Notes under the pieces: model-generated
The model's input: the letters and a program-made list of their open reading frames with translations, nothing else
Databases searched by the model: none
Told to the model about the DNA's origin: nothing
Shown here: positions 8,908 through 17,592 of the stretch, one piece after another
How the letters are laid out: every line of letters begins with the position of its first letter
How positions within the stretch are numbered: position 1 is the stretch's first letter
Position numbers and translations under genes: made by a program
Assembly (NCBI RefSeq): GCF_001984575.1
Contig: NZ_LZNS01000001.1
Span: 2,326,674-2,390,673, forward strand
Direction: 5' to 3'
DNA: 64,000 nucleotides
From: Streptomyces sp. MP131-18
GTDB lineage: Bacteria > Actinomycetota > Actinomycetes > Streptomycetales > Streptomycetaceae

Positions 8908-9879
8908 TCACGCGTACCGGCGGGCCACCTCGGCGAACGCCTCCTTCGGCCGCCACTCCGACAGGTCGTCGTGGGGCACCTTCACCACCCCGAAGCCGGC
9001 CATGTCCAGGTCCAGGGACGGGTCGTCGTGGTGCGGGAAGTCCCGCATGGCGAAGGTGTAAGCGAAGCAGCCGTGCACGTCGCGGGCCGCGTAAAGACCG
9101 ATCAGCTCCCCGAGGTAGGCCGCCTGGGTGCCCTCGTCCCGCTCGTGCCCCGGCTTGATGCGGGGCGGATCGGCGAACCACCGCACGATGCGGAACGAGC
9201 CGGGCCCTCGGCGTTCCGCCCCGCGGAAGGCGCCGCAGCCGAACTCCGTGATGACCACGGGCTTCCCCGCCGCCTCCGCCCGCCGCAGCAGGGCATCGAG
9301 ACCCCGCTCGTAGGCCGCCGGGTCGTCGCCGAACCGGTAGAGGTTGACGCCGACGATGTCGAAGTCCGACCAGTCGACCTGCTCCCAGTAACCGGCGGCG
9401 TAGGTGACCGGGCCGTGGAAGACGCCGCGGGCGGTCGCCAGGGTCTCGGCGAGCAGGCGGCGCAGCTTGCGGGTGATGCGGCGGTCGAACAACCGCCGCC
9501 AGCGCAGGAGGAACTGGAGCCGGACGAAGACCTTGGGGCCCGGCAGCATGCCGCCCTGCGTCAGCGAGAACTCGCTGCCGACCAGCAGCGTCACCCGGCC
9601 CGGGTACCGCGCGCGCAGCTCCTCGGCACCGGCGGCCATCTCCGTCAGGTGGGCCAGCAGTTCGGCGCGCGGCCGGTCGGCCAGGTACGGCCGCACGTAG
9701 ACGTCGAGCCCCTCGTCCAGGGCGGCACGGGCGGCCCGGAGCTGCGACCCGATGTCGGTGCCGATCAGTTGCACGGCCGTGCAGTGCAAGTCCGCGCGGA
9801 TCGCGCGCAGGTCGCGGGCCAGCGCCTCGTCCTCCGTCTCGCCGGTGACATAGGAAATACCCCTGACAGTCAGGCTCAT
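8908..9879 (-). CDS. Glycoside-hydrolase-like TIM-barrel protein
   Basis: A 323-residue protein of a family common in Streptomyces, often labelled hypothetical or abortive-infection-like. The sequence fits a clan A glycosidase barrel: VTLLVGSEFSLTQ (possible acid/base Glu at the end of a strand), VDWSDFDIVGVNLYRFG, and VVITEFGCGAF (possible nucleophile Glu). There is no signal peptide, so it would act inside the cell. The start chosen is the ATG at 9879 (MSLTVRGISYVTG); upstream codons run into the divergent promoter region. No substrate can be named. The phage-defence label sometimes given to this family is not supported by anything seen here. Confidence 0.65.
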   Translation of the reverse strand: MSLTVRGISYVTGETEDEALARDLRAIRADLHCTAVQLIGTDIGSQLRAARAALDEGLDVYVRPYLADRPRAELLAHLTEMAAGAEELRARYPGRVTLLVGSEFSLTQGGMLPGPKVFVRLQFLLRWRRLFDRRITRKLRRLLAETLATARGVFHGPVTYAAGYWEQVDWSDFDIVGVNLYRFGDDPAAYERGLDALLRRAEAAGKPVVITEFGCGAFRGAERRGPGSFRIVRWFADPPRIKPGHERDEGTQAAYLGELIGLYAARDVHGCFAYTFAMRDFPHHDDPSLDLDMAGFGVVKVPHDDLSEWRPKEAFAEVARRYA

Positions 9880-9946
9880 GGGACATGCATAACACGGGCC
9901 GGTTATTGCGTTGCGGCCCCGGGCGGGGCTCCGGTCGAATGCGGGC

Positions 9947-10723
9947 ATGACCGGAGCCGGAGCGGAAGCCCCCGACGCGCACCTCGAACGGAACCGGCGC
10001 TACTGGGACGGCCAGGGGAACGCGGCGCACGGGCCGCTCGCCCGCGCCCAGTGGTCGCGGCCGGAACCGCACTGGGGACTGTGGGCCACCCCGGAGTCGC
10101 GGGTCCGGGTGCTGCCCGAGGACCTGACGGGGGTCCGGGCGATCGAACTGGGCTGCGGCACCGCCTACGTCTCCGCGTGGCTCGCGCGGGCGGGCGCCCG
10201 CCCGGTCGGCATCGATCTGTCGGAGCAGCAGCTCGCCACCGCCCGCGCGATGCAGGGCGAGTTCGGCCTCGACTTCCCGCTCGTCCTGGGGAACGCGGAG
10301 CAGGTCCCGTACGAGGACGGGTCGTTCGACCTGGCCATCAGCGAGTTCGGGGCGTCACTGTGGTGCGACCCCCACCGGTGGATTCCCGAGGCCGCGCGGC
10401 TGCTCGTGCCCGGCGGGCGGCTGGTGTTCATGCGTTACTCGCCGCTGTTCGCGCTGTGCGCGCCGCCCGAGGGGCAGGCGTCCGCGGCGCTGGTGCGCGA
10501 CCAGTTCGGCCTCGGCCGGCTGGACTGGGGGCAGCGGGTGGAGTTCGTCCTGCCGCACGGCGAGATGATCCGGCTGCTGCGCGCCGCCGGATTCGTGGTC
10601 GAGGACCTGATCGAGATACAGGCCCCGCGCCCCGCGGACCGCGAGTACGGGGAGGTCTCCTCGGACTGGGCACACCGATGGCCGAGCGAGGAGATCTGGA
10701 CGGCGCGCCGGTCCTGCGGCTGA
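9947..10723 (+). CDS. Class I SAM-dependent methyltransferase
   Basis: A 258-residue methyltransferase. Motif I is AIELGCGTAYVSAWLARAG (about 67-85), followed by the acidic GIDLS that binds the ribose, and motif II/III regions VPYEDGSFDLAISEFG and LVPGGRLVFM. The C-terminal half carries the usual HGEMIRLLRAAGF segment of small-molecule or unknown-substrate methyltransferases. ATG 9947 is chosen; it is divergent from the GH-like gene with a 67-bp promoter gap. The substrate is not indicated by the neighbours. Confidence 0.85.
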   Translation: MTGAGAEAPDAHLERNRRYWDGQGNAAHGPLARAQWSRPEPHWGLWATPESRVRVLPEDLTGVRAIELGCGTAYVSAWLARAGARPVGIDLSEQQLATARAMQGEFGLDFPLVLGNAEQVPYEDGSFDLAISEFGASLWCDPHRWIPEAARLLVPGGRLVFMRYSPLFALCAPPEGQASAALVRDQFGLGRLDWGQRVEFVLPHGEMIRLLRAAGFVVEDLIEIQAPRPADREYGEVSSDWAHRWPSEEIWTARRSCG

Positions 10724-10736
10724 CCGCGGCGCCCGG

Positions 10737-11339
10737 TCAGTCCATGGTGGCCGGCGCCCGAGCGGCGGCCAGGATGGTGGCGGTGAAGCCGGCCAGCTGT
10801 CGCCGCAGGTCTTCGCGCGGCACACCCTTGTGCCCGGCCAGGTGTTCGACGAGATCGGCGCGGGTGGCGGCGAGCAGCGCGTGGGCGGTGAAGTCGCTGC
10901 CGGTGAGGCCGGGAATCCGCGCCAGCAGGTCCCGGAGCAGGGCGTGCCATCGCTCGTAGTGCTCCGCCCGGTAGGGGCTGTCGTCGCCGGTCCCCTCCAG
11001 GGCAAGCGCGAGGTGGCGGTTGTCGAGCTTGAAGGTCAGTACGGCGTCGAGCAGGGCGGGTACGCGCTGAAGCGGTGGGGTGGCGGGCCCGAGCGGTGGT
11101 GGTCCCGCTTCGACGGCTTTCCTGATCGGTTCGAGCCGTGCTTCGTAGAGCGCGCGGATCAGCCCGGTGCGGTCACCGAAGGCGCGGAAGAGCGTTCCCT
11201 TGCCGACGCCGGCCGCCGCCGCGATATCGGCCATGGTGACCTCCTCGGGGCTCCGGCAGCCGGCGAAGAGCGCGTCGGCGGCCGCGAGGGTGGCCGCCCG
11301 GTTGCGGACGGCGTCCTTGCGTGGTTTGCGCTCGGTCAT
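10737..11339 (-). CDS. TetR-family repressor of the adjacent NTF2/NmrA genes
   Basis: A 200-residue TetR regulator. The N-terminal helix-turn-helix runs through TMADIAAAAGVGKGTLFRAF (about 35-55). The ATG at 11339 has an ideal GGAGG 5 bases upstream. It is divergent from 11431-12701, and the 91-bp gap contains two matching palindromes (11364-11406), so it most likely represses both itself and the divergent pair. The C-terminal ligand domain gives no clue to the effector. A second TetR divergent from a related NTF2 gene occurs at 48630. Confidence 0.9.
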   Translation of the reverse strand: MTERKPRKDAVRNRAATLAAADALFAGCRSPEEVTMADIAAAAGVGKGTLFRAFGDRTGLIRALYEARLEPIRKAVEAGPPPLGPATPPLQRVPALLDAVLTFKLDNRHLALALEGTGDDSPYRAEHYERWHALLRDLLARIPGLTGSDFTAHALLAATRADLVEHLAGHKGVPREDLRRQLAGFTATILAAARAPATMD

Positions 11340-11363
11340 GCGCGCCTCCTCCACTTGCAATGC

Positions 11364-11406
11364 GGACCCGGGGTCCGTATCGTCCAGCAAAGCGGACCTC
11401 GGGTCC
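11364..11406. promoter_or_regulatory. Two TetR-type operators, centres 30 bp apart
   Basis: Site 1 (11364-11376) is GGACCC-G-GGGTCC, a perfect palindrome. Site 2 (11394-11406) is GGACCT-C-GGGTCC, one mismatch. The centres are exactly 30 bp apart, about three helical turns, in the gap between the TetR gene and the NTF2-NmrA pair. Confidence 0.7.
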
Positions 11407-11430
11407 ACATCTTACGGGACGGAGAAGTTC

Positions 11431-11856
11431 ATGCCCGAAACCACCTCACCGGCAGACCTCTATCACCACAGTCTTCGACTCCTGCTGGCCAAGGACATAC
11501 CCGCCTGGGTCGGCCTGTGGGCCGACGACGGCGTCCTGGAATTCCCCTTCGCGCCCCGGGACTGGCCCCGGCGGCTGGCGGGCAAGGAAGCCATCGCCGC
11601 CTACATGCGCCACTACCCCGACCACATCGACCTGCACGAGTTCACGGACGTGCGGGTCCACCGGACCGCCGAGCCCGGGACCATCGTCGTCGAAATGCGC
11701 GGCGTGGGCCGCCTGGTGGAGACCGGCAGCCCCTTCGATGCGAACTACATCGCGGTCGTGGCCGTTCGGGACGGGCTCATCACCTCCTGCCGCGACTACT
11801 GGAACCCGCTCGTCGCCCAGGAGCCGGGCGCCGACTTCACCAGGAGCGGCCGATGA
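11431..11856 (+). CDS. NTF2-like/SnoaL-type protein
   Basis: A 141-residue small alpha/beta-barrel protein of the nuclear transport factor 2-like family; members are polyketide cyclases, isomerases or of unknown role. WADDGVLEFPFAPRDWP (about 33-49) and the C-terminal RDGLITSCRDYWNP are the family landmarks. ATG 11431 follows ACGGGACGGAGAAGTTC. It overlaps the NmrA-like gene by 4 bp and is controlled by the two palindromes upstream. It is clearly related to the protein at 48122-48517, which also sits divergent to a TetR gene. Confidence 0.85.
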   Translation: MPETTSPADLYHHSLRLLLAKDIPAWVGLWADDGVLEFPFAPRDWPRRLAGKEAIAAYMRHYPDHIDLHEFTDVRVHRTAEPGTIVVEMRGVGRLVETGSPFDANYIAVVAVRDGLITSCRDYWNPLVAQEPGADFTRSGR

Positions 11857-12701
11857 CCGCCGCCGGCACCACCCTGGTCATCGGCGCCAACGGCACCACC
11901 GGCAGCCGTACCACCGCGCGGCTGGTCGGCGCCGGCCACCGCGTCAAGGCCGCAGGACGCCGCGCCGCCCGGGTCCCCGGCGCGGAAGCGGTCCGCTTCG
12001 ACTGGTACGACCCCGGCACCTTCGGCGAGGCCCTCGCCGGAACCGACCGCGTCTACCTCGTCCCGCCGCCGGGCGACCTGGACCCGGCCGCCGTCATGCT
12101 GCCCTTCCTCCGGCAGGCCCGCGGCACCGGCGTGCACCGCGCGGTGCTGCTCAGCTCCTCGGCCGTGCCGGCAGGGGGCCCGGCGGTGGGCGCGGTGCAC
12201 CGCGCCCTGCCCGGCCTGTTCGACGCGTGGGCGGTCCTGCGGCCCTCCTGGTTCATGCAGAACTTCACCGGCACGCACCTCCACGCCCACAGCATCAGGG
12301 ACGACGGCGTCATCCTGACCGCGGCCGGGACCGGCCGCGTCGGCTTCGTCGACGCCGACGACATCGCCGCCGTCGCCGTGCACGCCCTGACCGATGACCG
12401 CGCGCCCTGCACCGATCTGGTCCTGACCGGCCCGGAGACGCTCAGTCACGACGACGTCGCCACGATCGTCACGGAGGTCACCGGCCGGCCCGTGACCCAC
12501 CGCCACCTCTCCGCCGAACAGCTGCGCGACCGCCTCGCGGCGACCATACCGCGGGACTTCGCCGCGCTGCTGGCCGACCTGGACCTGGCCATCGCCGGCG
12601 GAGCCGAGGACCGCACCACCGACACCGTCCGGCGCCTCACCGGCCGCCCGCCGCGCAGCTTCCTGGCAGTCGCCGAACGGGAGTTGACGCGGAGCGGGTG
12701 A
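11853..12701 (+). CDS. NmrA-like NAD(P)-binding protein
   Basis: A 282-residue atypical short-chain dehydrogenase of the NmrA/ergot-biosynthesis type. The nucleotide site is LVIGANGTTGSRTTARL (about 8-24), close to GxxGxxG. The mid-part VLRPSWFMQNF and VDADDIAAVAVHAL are typical. These proteins are either redox sensors or oxidoreductases such as quinone or nitrogen-ring reductases. It is translationally coupled to the NTF2 gene and under the same TetR, which suggests a small detoxification or tailoring unit; the substrate is unknown. Confidence 0.85.
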   Translation: MTAAGTTLVIGANGTTGSRTTARLVGAGHRVKAAGRRAARVPGAEAVRFDWYDPGTFGEALAGTDRVYLVPPPGDLDPAAVMLPFLRQARGTGVHRAVLLSSSAVPAGGPAVGAVHRALPGLFDAWAVLRPSWFMQNFTGTHLHAHSIRDDGVILTAAGTGRVGFVDADDIAAVAVHALTDDRAPCTDLVLTGPETLSHDDVATIVTEVTGRPVTHRHLSAEQLRDRLAATIPRDFAALLADLDLAIAGGAEDRTTDTVRRLTGRPPRSFLAVAERELTRSG

Positions 12702-12736
12702 TCCGCCCGAGACAGGCATCAAGAACGCGTCAAGAC

Positions 12737-12751
12737 TGCCGGAATCCGGCA
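12737..12751. promoter_or_regulatory. Palindrome TGCCGGA-A-TCCGGCA
   Basis: A perfect 7-1-7 palindrome 36 bp after the NmrA-like stop, in the 248-bp gap before the hydrolase gene. It could be a weak hairpin terminator or an operator for the hydrolase. I see no gene in this gap (12702-12949). Confidence 0.35.
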
Positions 12752-12949
12752 ATGCGGGAGCCCCGTTCCGGATGGGAACATGTCATCACCAGCGAGGGAG
12801 CGGCCACGGGGGACGAGCACGGTGGACTGGTTTCCCGTTCTCGGCATGCTGCGCGCGGCGGCCGCCGGCTGAGCCCCGGGGCGGGGGCCCGTGCGAGCCC
12901 CGCCCCGGCCGCGCCGGACACGACGCGACGCGAAAGGACGGAGACGACC

Positions 12950-13651
12950 GTGCAGTTGCATACCCGCACGTGGGGCGAGGGCGACCGGGTGGCGCTCCTC
13001 GTCCACGGCATCATGGCCGACCACCGCACCTGGCGGCGGGTCGGCCCGGCGCTCGCGGACCGCGGTTTCCGCACCATCGCCGTCGACCTGCGCGGCCACG
13101 GACTCAGCGGGCGCGGCACGTACGCCCCGGCGGACTTCGCCGACGACCTCGCCGAAACCCTGCCCACCGGGGCCGCCCTCGCCCTCGGGCACTCGCTCGG
13201 CGGCCTCGCCCTGGCGCTGGCCGCGGAACGGCTGCGCCCGGCCCGCGCCGTGTACGCCGACCCGGCCTGGCGCCTCTTCGACGGCCGCCGCCACGACCCG
13301 GTGGCGCTGATCTCCGCCAAGGACGCCACGCGCGAGGCCATCGCCGCGGGGAACCCCCGGTGGGAGCCCGCCGACGTCGACACCGAGGTGGCGACGCTCG
13401 CCCGGTGGGACTCACGCACCGCGTTCGGCCTGAGCCGGCTGGCGCACGAGGACTTCACCCCGGACGACCCCCGCGTCCCGTCCCTGGTACAGATACCGGG
13501 CGACGGCGGCCTGGTCACCGCCGACCACGCGGCCCGCCTGCGGAAACGCGGCTTCACCACCGCCACCCTGCCCGATACCGGCCACACAATGCACCGCGAC
13601 GACTTCGACGCCTTCATGACCGCCCTCGACCACTGGCTCGCCGGAAACTGA
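12950..13651 (+). CDS. Alpha/beta hydrolase
   Basis: A 233-residue hydrolase. The oxyanion region is LLVHGIMADHRTW (about 16-28), the nucleophile elbow is GHSLGG (about 82-87), and the catalytic His lies in PDTGHTMHRDD near the C-terminus. The start is the GTG at 12950, where GGACGGAG is 6 bases upstream and the protein begins directly with the first beta strand; the open frame extends upstream but that part has no hydrolase homology. The size is that of small esterase/lactonase-type enzymes. Substrate unknown. Confidence 0.85.
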   Translation: MQLHTRTWGEGDRVALLVHGIMADHRTWRRVGPALADRGFRTIAVDLRGHGLSGRGTYAPADFADDLAETLPTGAALALGHSLGGLALALAAERLRPARAVYADPAWRLFDGRRHDPVALISAKDATREAIAAGNPRWEPADVDTEVATLARWDSRTAFGLSRLAHEDFTPDDPRVPSLVQIPGDGGLVTADHAARLRKRGFTTATLPDTGHTMHRDDFDAFMTALDHWLAGN

Positions 13652-13676
13652 GCCCCGGCCGCCGGGCAGGGAGCGT

Positions 13677-14786
13677 TCAGATCTCCTGCTCGGGCCAGCC
13701 GAGCAGGCGGGCGCCGATCACCGCCGTCTGCAAGGTGTAGCGCTGGAGGGGGTCGGCCGGGTCCGCGCCGGTCAGGCGCTGGATGCGGGCCAGCCGGTAG
13801 GTCAGTGCCCGCACGCTCAGCGACATGCGGCGCGCCGCCTCCGCCGCGACGCAGCCGGCGTCGAAGTACGCGTCCAGCGTGTCCACCAGCGGCGCGGCGC
13901 CGCCGCGCGCCGCGGCGAGCGGGCCGAGCACGGAACGCACCAGGTCCGCCATGGCCTGCCGGTCGCGGGTCAGCACCGGGAACACCAGCAGCTCGGCCGC
14001 GCGCAGCACCGGCGTGGACAGCCGCATGCGCGCGGCGAGTTCGAGCGCGGCGCGCGCCTCCTCGTAGGATTCGACGATCCCGCCGGGGCCGGGGCGCGGG
14101 CGGCCGAGCGCGACCCGCCACTGTCCGGGGGTGCCGTCCGAGGCCCTGGCCGTCGTGGCGAAGTATTCGCCGATTTCCGGCCTGCTGCCCGGCGCGATGC
14201 ACACCAGCCGCCCGTCCTTCGTGGCCAGCAGGATCAGCTGTTCCCCGAACCGCCCCTCCAGCGTGTCCGCCGCCCGCCGCGTCACCGCGTGCGTGTCGTC
14301 GTACGGCTGCGGGCCGCAGGCCACCGCCACCGAATGGCTGTGCGCCAGATGCAGGCCGAAGCGCAGCGCGCGGGCCGACAGGTCGCCAGGGTCGCTGCGG
14401 CCGTGCAGCAGGTCGTCGATGAACTCGCGCCTGGCCGCCTCGTCGCGCCGCACCGCCAGCAGCTGGGCCCGCCCGTACCCCTCGGCCAGCGCGTCGACCG
14501 CCTGCTCCGCCGCGGCCAGCACGCTCTCCGCGGCGGAGCGGACCTGCCGCGCCCCCGGCGCGGCGGCCACGCCCGGCAGGTCGCGGAACGCGGCCCGCGT
14601 GGCGGCCAGATGGCCGCGGACCAGCTCGCGCAGGCCGATCCCCTCGCGCGCGGCCCGCTCCCCCAGCTCGCGGCGGCCGCGGATCTCGTCGCGGTCGAGG
14701 CGGCGGCCGGTCCGCGAGACCTCGGCCAGGATGGCCGCCCAGCCGGCCAGATAACGGGCCCGCACCGGGTCCTCGTCAGCGGACAC
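13677..14786 (-). CDS. PucR/CdaR-family transcriptional regulator
   Basis: A 369-residue regulator. The N-terminal half is helical (RsbT co-antagonist/RsbRD-like), the middle is the GGDEF-like CdaR segment (WRVALGRPRPGPGGIVESYEEARAAL around 240-265, split here in prose only), and the C-terminus carries the PucR HTH, with LVDTLDAYFDAGCVAAEAA and MSLSVRALTYRLARI. GTG 14786 has GGAGGAGG upstream. It is in line with, and downstream of, the DUF427 gene but separated by about 80 bp. In Streptomyces such regulators often control neighbouring catabolic genes; no target is obvious. Confidence 0.85.
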   Translation of the reverse strand: MSADEDPVRARYLAGWAAILAEVSRTGRRLDRDEIRGRRELGERAAREGIGLRELVRGHLAATRAAFRDLPGVAAAPGARQVRSAAESVLAAAEQAVDALAEGYGRAQLLAVRRDEAARREFIDDLLHGRSDPGDLSARALRFGLHLAHSHSVAVACGPQPYDDTHAVTRRAADTLEGRFGEQLILLATKDGRLVCIAPGSRPEIGEYFATTARASDGTPGQWRVALGRPRPGPGGIVESYEEARAALELAARMRLSTPVLRAAELLVFPVLTRDRQAMADLVRSVLGPLAAARGGAAPLVDTLDAYFDAGCVAAEAARRMSLSVRALTYRLARIQRLTGADPADPLQRYTLQTAVIGARLLGWPEQEI

Positions 14787-14866
14787 CTCGCGCCTCCTCC
14801 CCCGCCCGTCCCCCCGCGCCCGGCCCGGCGCGCGTGCCGGGACAGGATACGCAGCCGCCGCCGCGG

Positions 14867-15652
14867 CTACCCGACCTCGGTGGTGATCCGTTCGTGGTCG
14901 AAGCACAGGAACCCGCCCGCGCGGGTGGCCTCCTCCAGGGGCTCGGGGTACGACCACGCCACGTCCGCGACCGGCTCGCCGCCGCCGGTGAACGACCAGT
15001 AGTGCGCGGTGCCCTTGTACGGGCAGACCGTGCGGGTGGCGCTCTCCGCCAGCAGGTCGCGGCGCACGTCCTCCGGCGGGACGTACCAGCGGTTGGGCAG
15101 GCCGGTCTCCGACAGCAGCACCGGCCGCGCCGTCTCGGCCAGCGTCGTGCCGTCCAGCAGCACCCGCACGGTGCTGCCGCTGCGCCGCGCGTCGACGCGG
15201 TGGTACGGGTCGCGCAGGTGGCCGTGGACCTCCTCCTCCTCGTCGAACCACGCGTCGGCAGCGGCCCAGTACAGCGCGTACCAGCCGGCCAGCCACTCGG
15301 CGCCCGCGATGGGCTCCGGGTAGGCCCACACGCCGTTCGGCACCCGCCGCCCGCCCGCGTCGACCGACCAGTACGCGGCCTGGCCCTTGAACGGGCATTC
15401 GGTGGTGTGGTCGCTCGGCCGGAGCAGCTGGGTCCTGACGTCGTCCGCCGGGACGTACAGCTGCGGCAGCAGGCCGGTTTCGTGCAGCAGCCGCCCGTTG
15501 CGGGTGTCCAGCAGCGTCTCGCCGCCGACGAGCGCGCGGACGCGCCGCGGGAACGGGTGCCAGAACAGCCGGTGGGCCGGGCCGGTCAGCCGGTAGTTGA
15601 CGGTCGGCGGCGGCGCCGCGGACAGGGGGCCGTGGGACAGGGTCAGGGTCAT
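14867..15652 (-). CDS. Protein with two DUF427 domains
   Basis: A 261-residue protein made of two tandem DUF427 domains (about residues 35-125 and 155-255). Each repeat has the same signature: VRALVGGETLLDT...ETGLLPQLYVPADDV...CPFKGQAAYWSV in the first, and VRVLLDGTTLAET...ETGLPNRWYVPPEDV...CPYKGTAHYWSF in the second. The family is a small beta-tent fold of unknown activity that is frequent in actinobacteria. Start ATG 15652 is preceded by AAAGGCG. Confidence 0.85.
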   Translation of the reverse strand: MTLTLSHGPLSAAPPPTVNYRLTGPAHRLFWHPFPRRVRALVGGETLLDTRNGRLLHETGLLPQLYVPADDVRTQLLRPSDHTTECPFKGQAAYWSVDAGGRRVPNGVWAYPEPIAGAEWLAGWYALYWAAADAWFDEEEEVHGHLRDPYHRVDARRSGSTVRVLLDGTTLAETARPVLLSETGLPNRWYVPPEDVRRDLLAESATRTVCPYKGTAHYWSFTGGGEPVADVAWSYPEPLEEATRAGGFLCFDHERITTEVG

Positions 15653-15773
15653 CGGAACGCCTTTCGCACCGGGAAACGGTCTGCCATGACTGTCGCTCCC
15701 CCGTTCCCGGCCCGCCGAGTCCTCCCACGCGGTGACAGCGGCCGACCGGGTGAGCCCGGCCGCCCGGATGCCC

Positions 15774-16301
15774 TCACCCGACGTCGAGTGCCGCCCTGGC
15801 CAGTTCGAGGAAGGTCAGGTGCTCCTCGCGGAAGTCCCGGTACGCGGCGTCGAACCGGGCGCGCTCCGCATCCTCGTCGCCCGTCGTGAGCCGGGTGAGC
15901 AGGCGGCTCGTCGTGATCGCCCGGAGGCGCAGCGTCTGCGCGGCCCCGGCGACCGGCGCCGGCCCTTCGAGCACGACCTCCCGGCTGGCTCTGGTCACCT
16001 CGTTGAGCGCCGCGCGGCCGTCGGCCCGCAGCTGCGCGAGGACGGCGGCCCGCGGCTCGCCCGGCGGGGCGGCGTCCGCCTCCTCGATGCGCCAGAAGAC
16101 CTCCGACAGCCCGTGCGCGGCCGCGCTCATCTCCCGGTAGGCGTCGCGCCGCCGGCTGCGGGCCTCCGCGACCTGGGCCGCGTGCGCGGTGACCTCGGCC
16201 TGCACCCGCGCGGACCTGGTGGCCCCCCGGCCGGCGACCCAGCTCGCGACCACCGCCGTCGCGCCGGTGATGAGGCCGATCCACCAATTGCTGTCCCCCA
16301 C
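15774..16301 (-). CDS. Membrane-anchored coiled-coil protein of unknown function
   Basis: A 175-residue protein starting with GTG at 16301. One N-terminal transmembrane helix (WWIGLITGATAVVASWVAG, about 6-24) is followed by a highly charged helical region likely to form a coiled coil on the cytoplasmic side. I do not recognise a family beyond similar one-helix Streptomyces proteins. No operon partner is clear; the DUF427 gene starts 121 bp further on the same strand. Confidence 0.6.
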   Translation of the reverse strand: MGDSNWWIGLITGATAVVASWVAGRGATRSARVQAEVTAHAAQVAEARSRRRDAYREMSAAAHGLSEVFWRIEEADAAPPGEPRAAVLAQLRADGRAALNEVTRASREVVLEGPAPVAGAAQTLRLRAITTSRLLTRLTTGDEDAERARFDAAYRDFREEHLTFLELARAALDVG

Positions 16302-16344
16302 AGGGCAACTATGCCAGCCGCCCCCGCATGCCCCGAACGGCCCG

Positions 16345-17592
16345 TCACGGAACGGCGCGTGCCAGTGCGTCGACGGCCCGGTGCCAGCGGTCCGGCAGGT
16401 CCGCCAGGCCCGGCAGCGCCGCGTCGCCGAGGAACGTCACGTGCAGCCGGCCGCGGTACGCCGTCCACGCGATGAACAGCCGGGTGCGCGGCGAGCCGAT
16501 CGGCAGCGGGTGCAGCGCCGCCGCCGGGGTGCCGCGGAACGCGAGCGGCCCGCGGGTGCGCACGTCCGCCACCGCCAGCGGCACGAACCGCGCGTCCAGC
16601 CAGCGGTCCATGCCGCGCTGCGCCAGCCGGTGCGGCAGCCGCAGCAGCGCCCCGTCCTCCTGCGCCATCTCCGCCAGCCGCGCGAACGCCGTGTTCTGCG
16701 CGACCAGTTGGAGCCGACGCGCCGCCGAGGGCTCGCCGCAGGGCAGCGGCAGCGTCGCGCCCGCGGCCCGGTTCCCCAGGCGCGGGAACGGCTCGGCCGG
16801 CCGGCGCGCGGTGATCCCGAGCGACGCGTACACCCCGTCCTCCGGGCCGGGGAAGTCCGCCGCGTACGCCTCCCGCAGCACGGCCGTCGCCGCCGCGAGG
16901 CACACCTGCGTGACGCCCGCCCCGGTCGCGCGGCCGATCGCGTACAGCCGCGGCAGCTCCGTCTCGGCGGTGCTCGCCGCCCGCCGGTCCGAGCGCGGCA
17001 CGTCGAGCGCGGACCAGCGGGCCCTGCGGCGCGGCAGCGGCAGCACGTGCCGCAGGGCGGCCAGGCGGCGGGCCGCCCCGGGCCCTGGCAGCGGGTCAGC
17101 GGGCGCGGTCGGTGCGGGCCTTGGCTGCCTGCCGAAGAGCAGCTCGACGGTGCGGGCCACGGCCAGACCGTCCTGGAACGCGTGGTGCGCCCGGTAGCAC
17201 AGGCCGAAGCCGCGGCCGTCGCGGATCACCCACACGTCCCACAGCGGGCGGTCCGCGGCCGGGGGCCGGGCGAGCAGCGCGGTGAGCATCCGGTCGGCGA
17301 GCGGCCCCTCGCCCGGCGGCAGGTCGAACGCCTGCACGTGGCGTGCGGCGTCGAAGTCCGGGTCGGCCGCCCAGTGCGCCCGCCGTCCGGCACCCGCCGG
17401 ACGGTACGTCAGCTCCGGCGCGTGCGGCAGGCGCCCGGCGAGGTGCGCCGCCACCTCGGCCACCATGGGGGCGGGGCCCGGGAACGTCAGCAGCGCGCCG
17501 ATCTGCCAGTCCCGTTCCCCCTCGCGGCGCGCGAAGTCCATGAAGATGCGGTCCAGCGTGGTCTGCGCGACCGTTGCGGCCGGGGTGCTCAT
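16345..17592 (-). CDS. Wax ester synthase/DGAT-like acyltransferase, divergent
   Basis: A 415-residue protein of the WS/DGAT (condensation-like) fold, which moves an acyl group from CoA or ACP onto an alcohol. The catalytic HHxxxDG motif is HHAFQDG (about 134-140) and the PLW motif is DRPLWDVWVI. Two other usual motifs are altered: the ND box is VTQVCLAAATAVL, with no Asn-Asp, and the SNVPGP box is replaced by VADVRTRGPLAF. ATG 17592 overlaps the ketosynthase stop by 4 bp. As the last gene of the cyclase-ACP-KS set it may esterify a hydroxylated or acyl-ACP product; this is inference. Confidence 0.8.
   Translation of the reverse strand: MSTPAATVAQTTLDRIFMDFARREGERDWQIGALLTFPGPAPMVAEVAAHLAGRLPHAPELTYRPAGAGRRAHWAADPDFDAARHVQAFDLPPGEGPLADRMLTALLARPPAADRPLWDVWVIRDGRGFGLCYRAHHAFQDGLAVARTVELLFGRQPRPAPTAPADPLPGPGAARRLAALRHVLPLPRRRARWSALDVPRSDRRAASTAETELPRLYAIGRATGAGVTQVCLAAATAVLREAYAADFPGPEDGVYASLGITARRPAEPFPRLGNRAAGATLPLPCGEPSAARRLQLVAQNTAFARLAEMAQEDGALLRLPHRLAQRGMDRWLDARFVPLAVADVRTRGPLAFRGTPAAALHPLPIGSPRTRLFIAWTAYRGRLHVTFLGDAALPGLADLPDRWHRAVDALARAVP

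Noticed and set aside
8908-9879. Phage-defence (abortive infection) role for the TIM-barrel protein
   Set aside because: The sequence shows a glycosidase-like barrel and no defence genes or mobile island context are nearby.
12780-12872. 30-codon frame in the gap before the hydrolase gene
   Set aside because: No ribosome site, no family resemblance, and it could arise by chance in this DNA.
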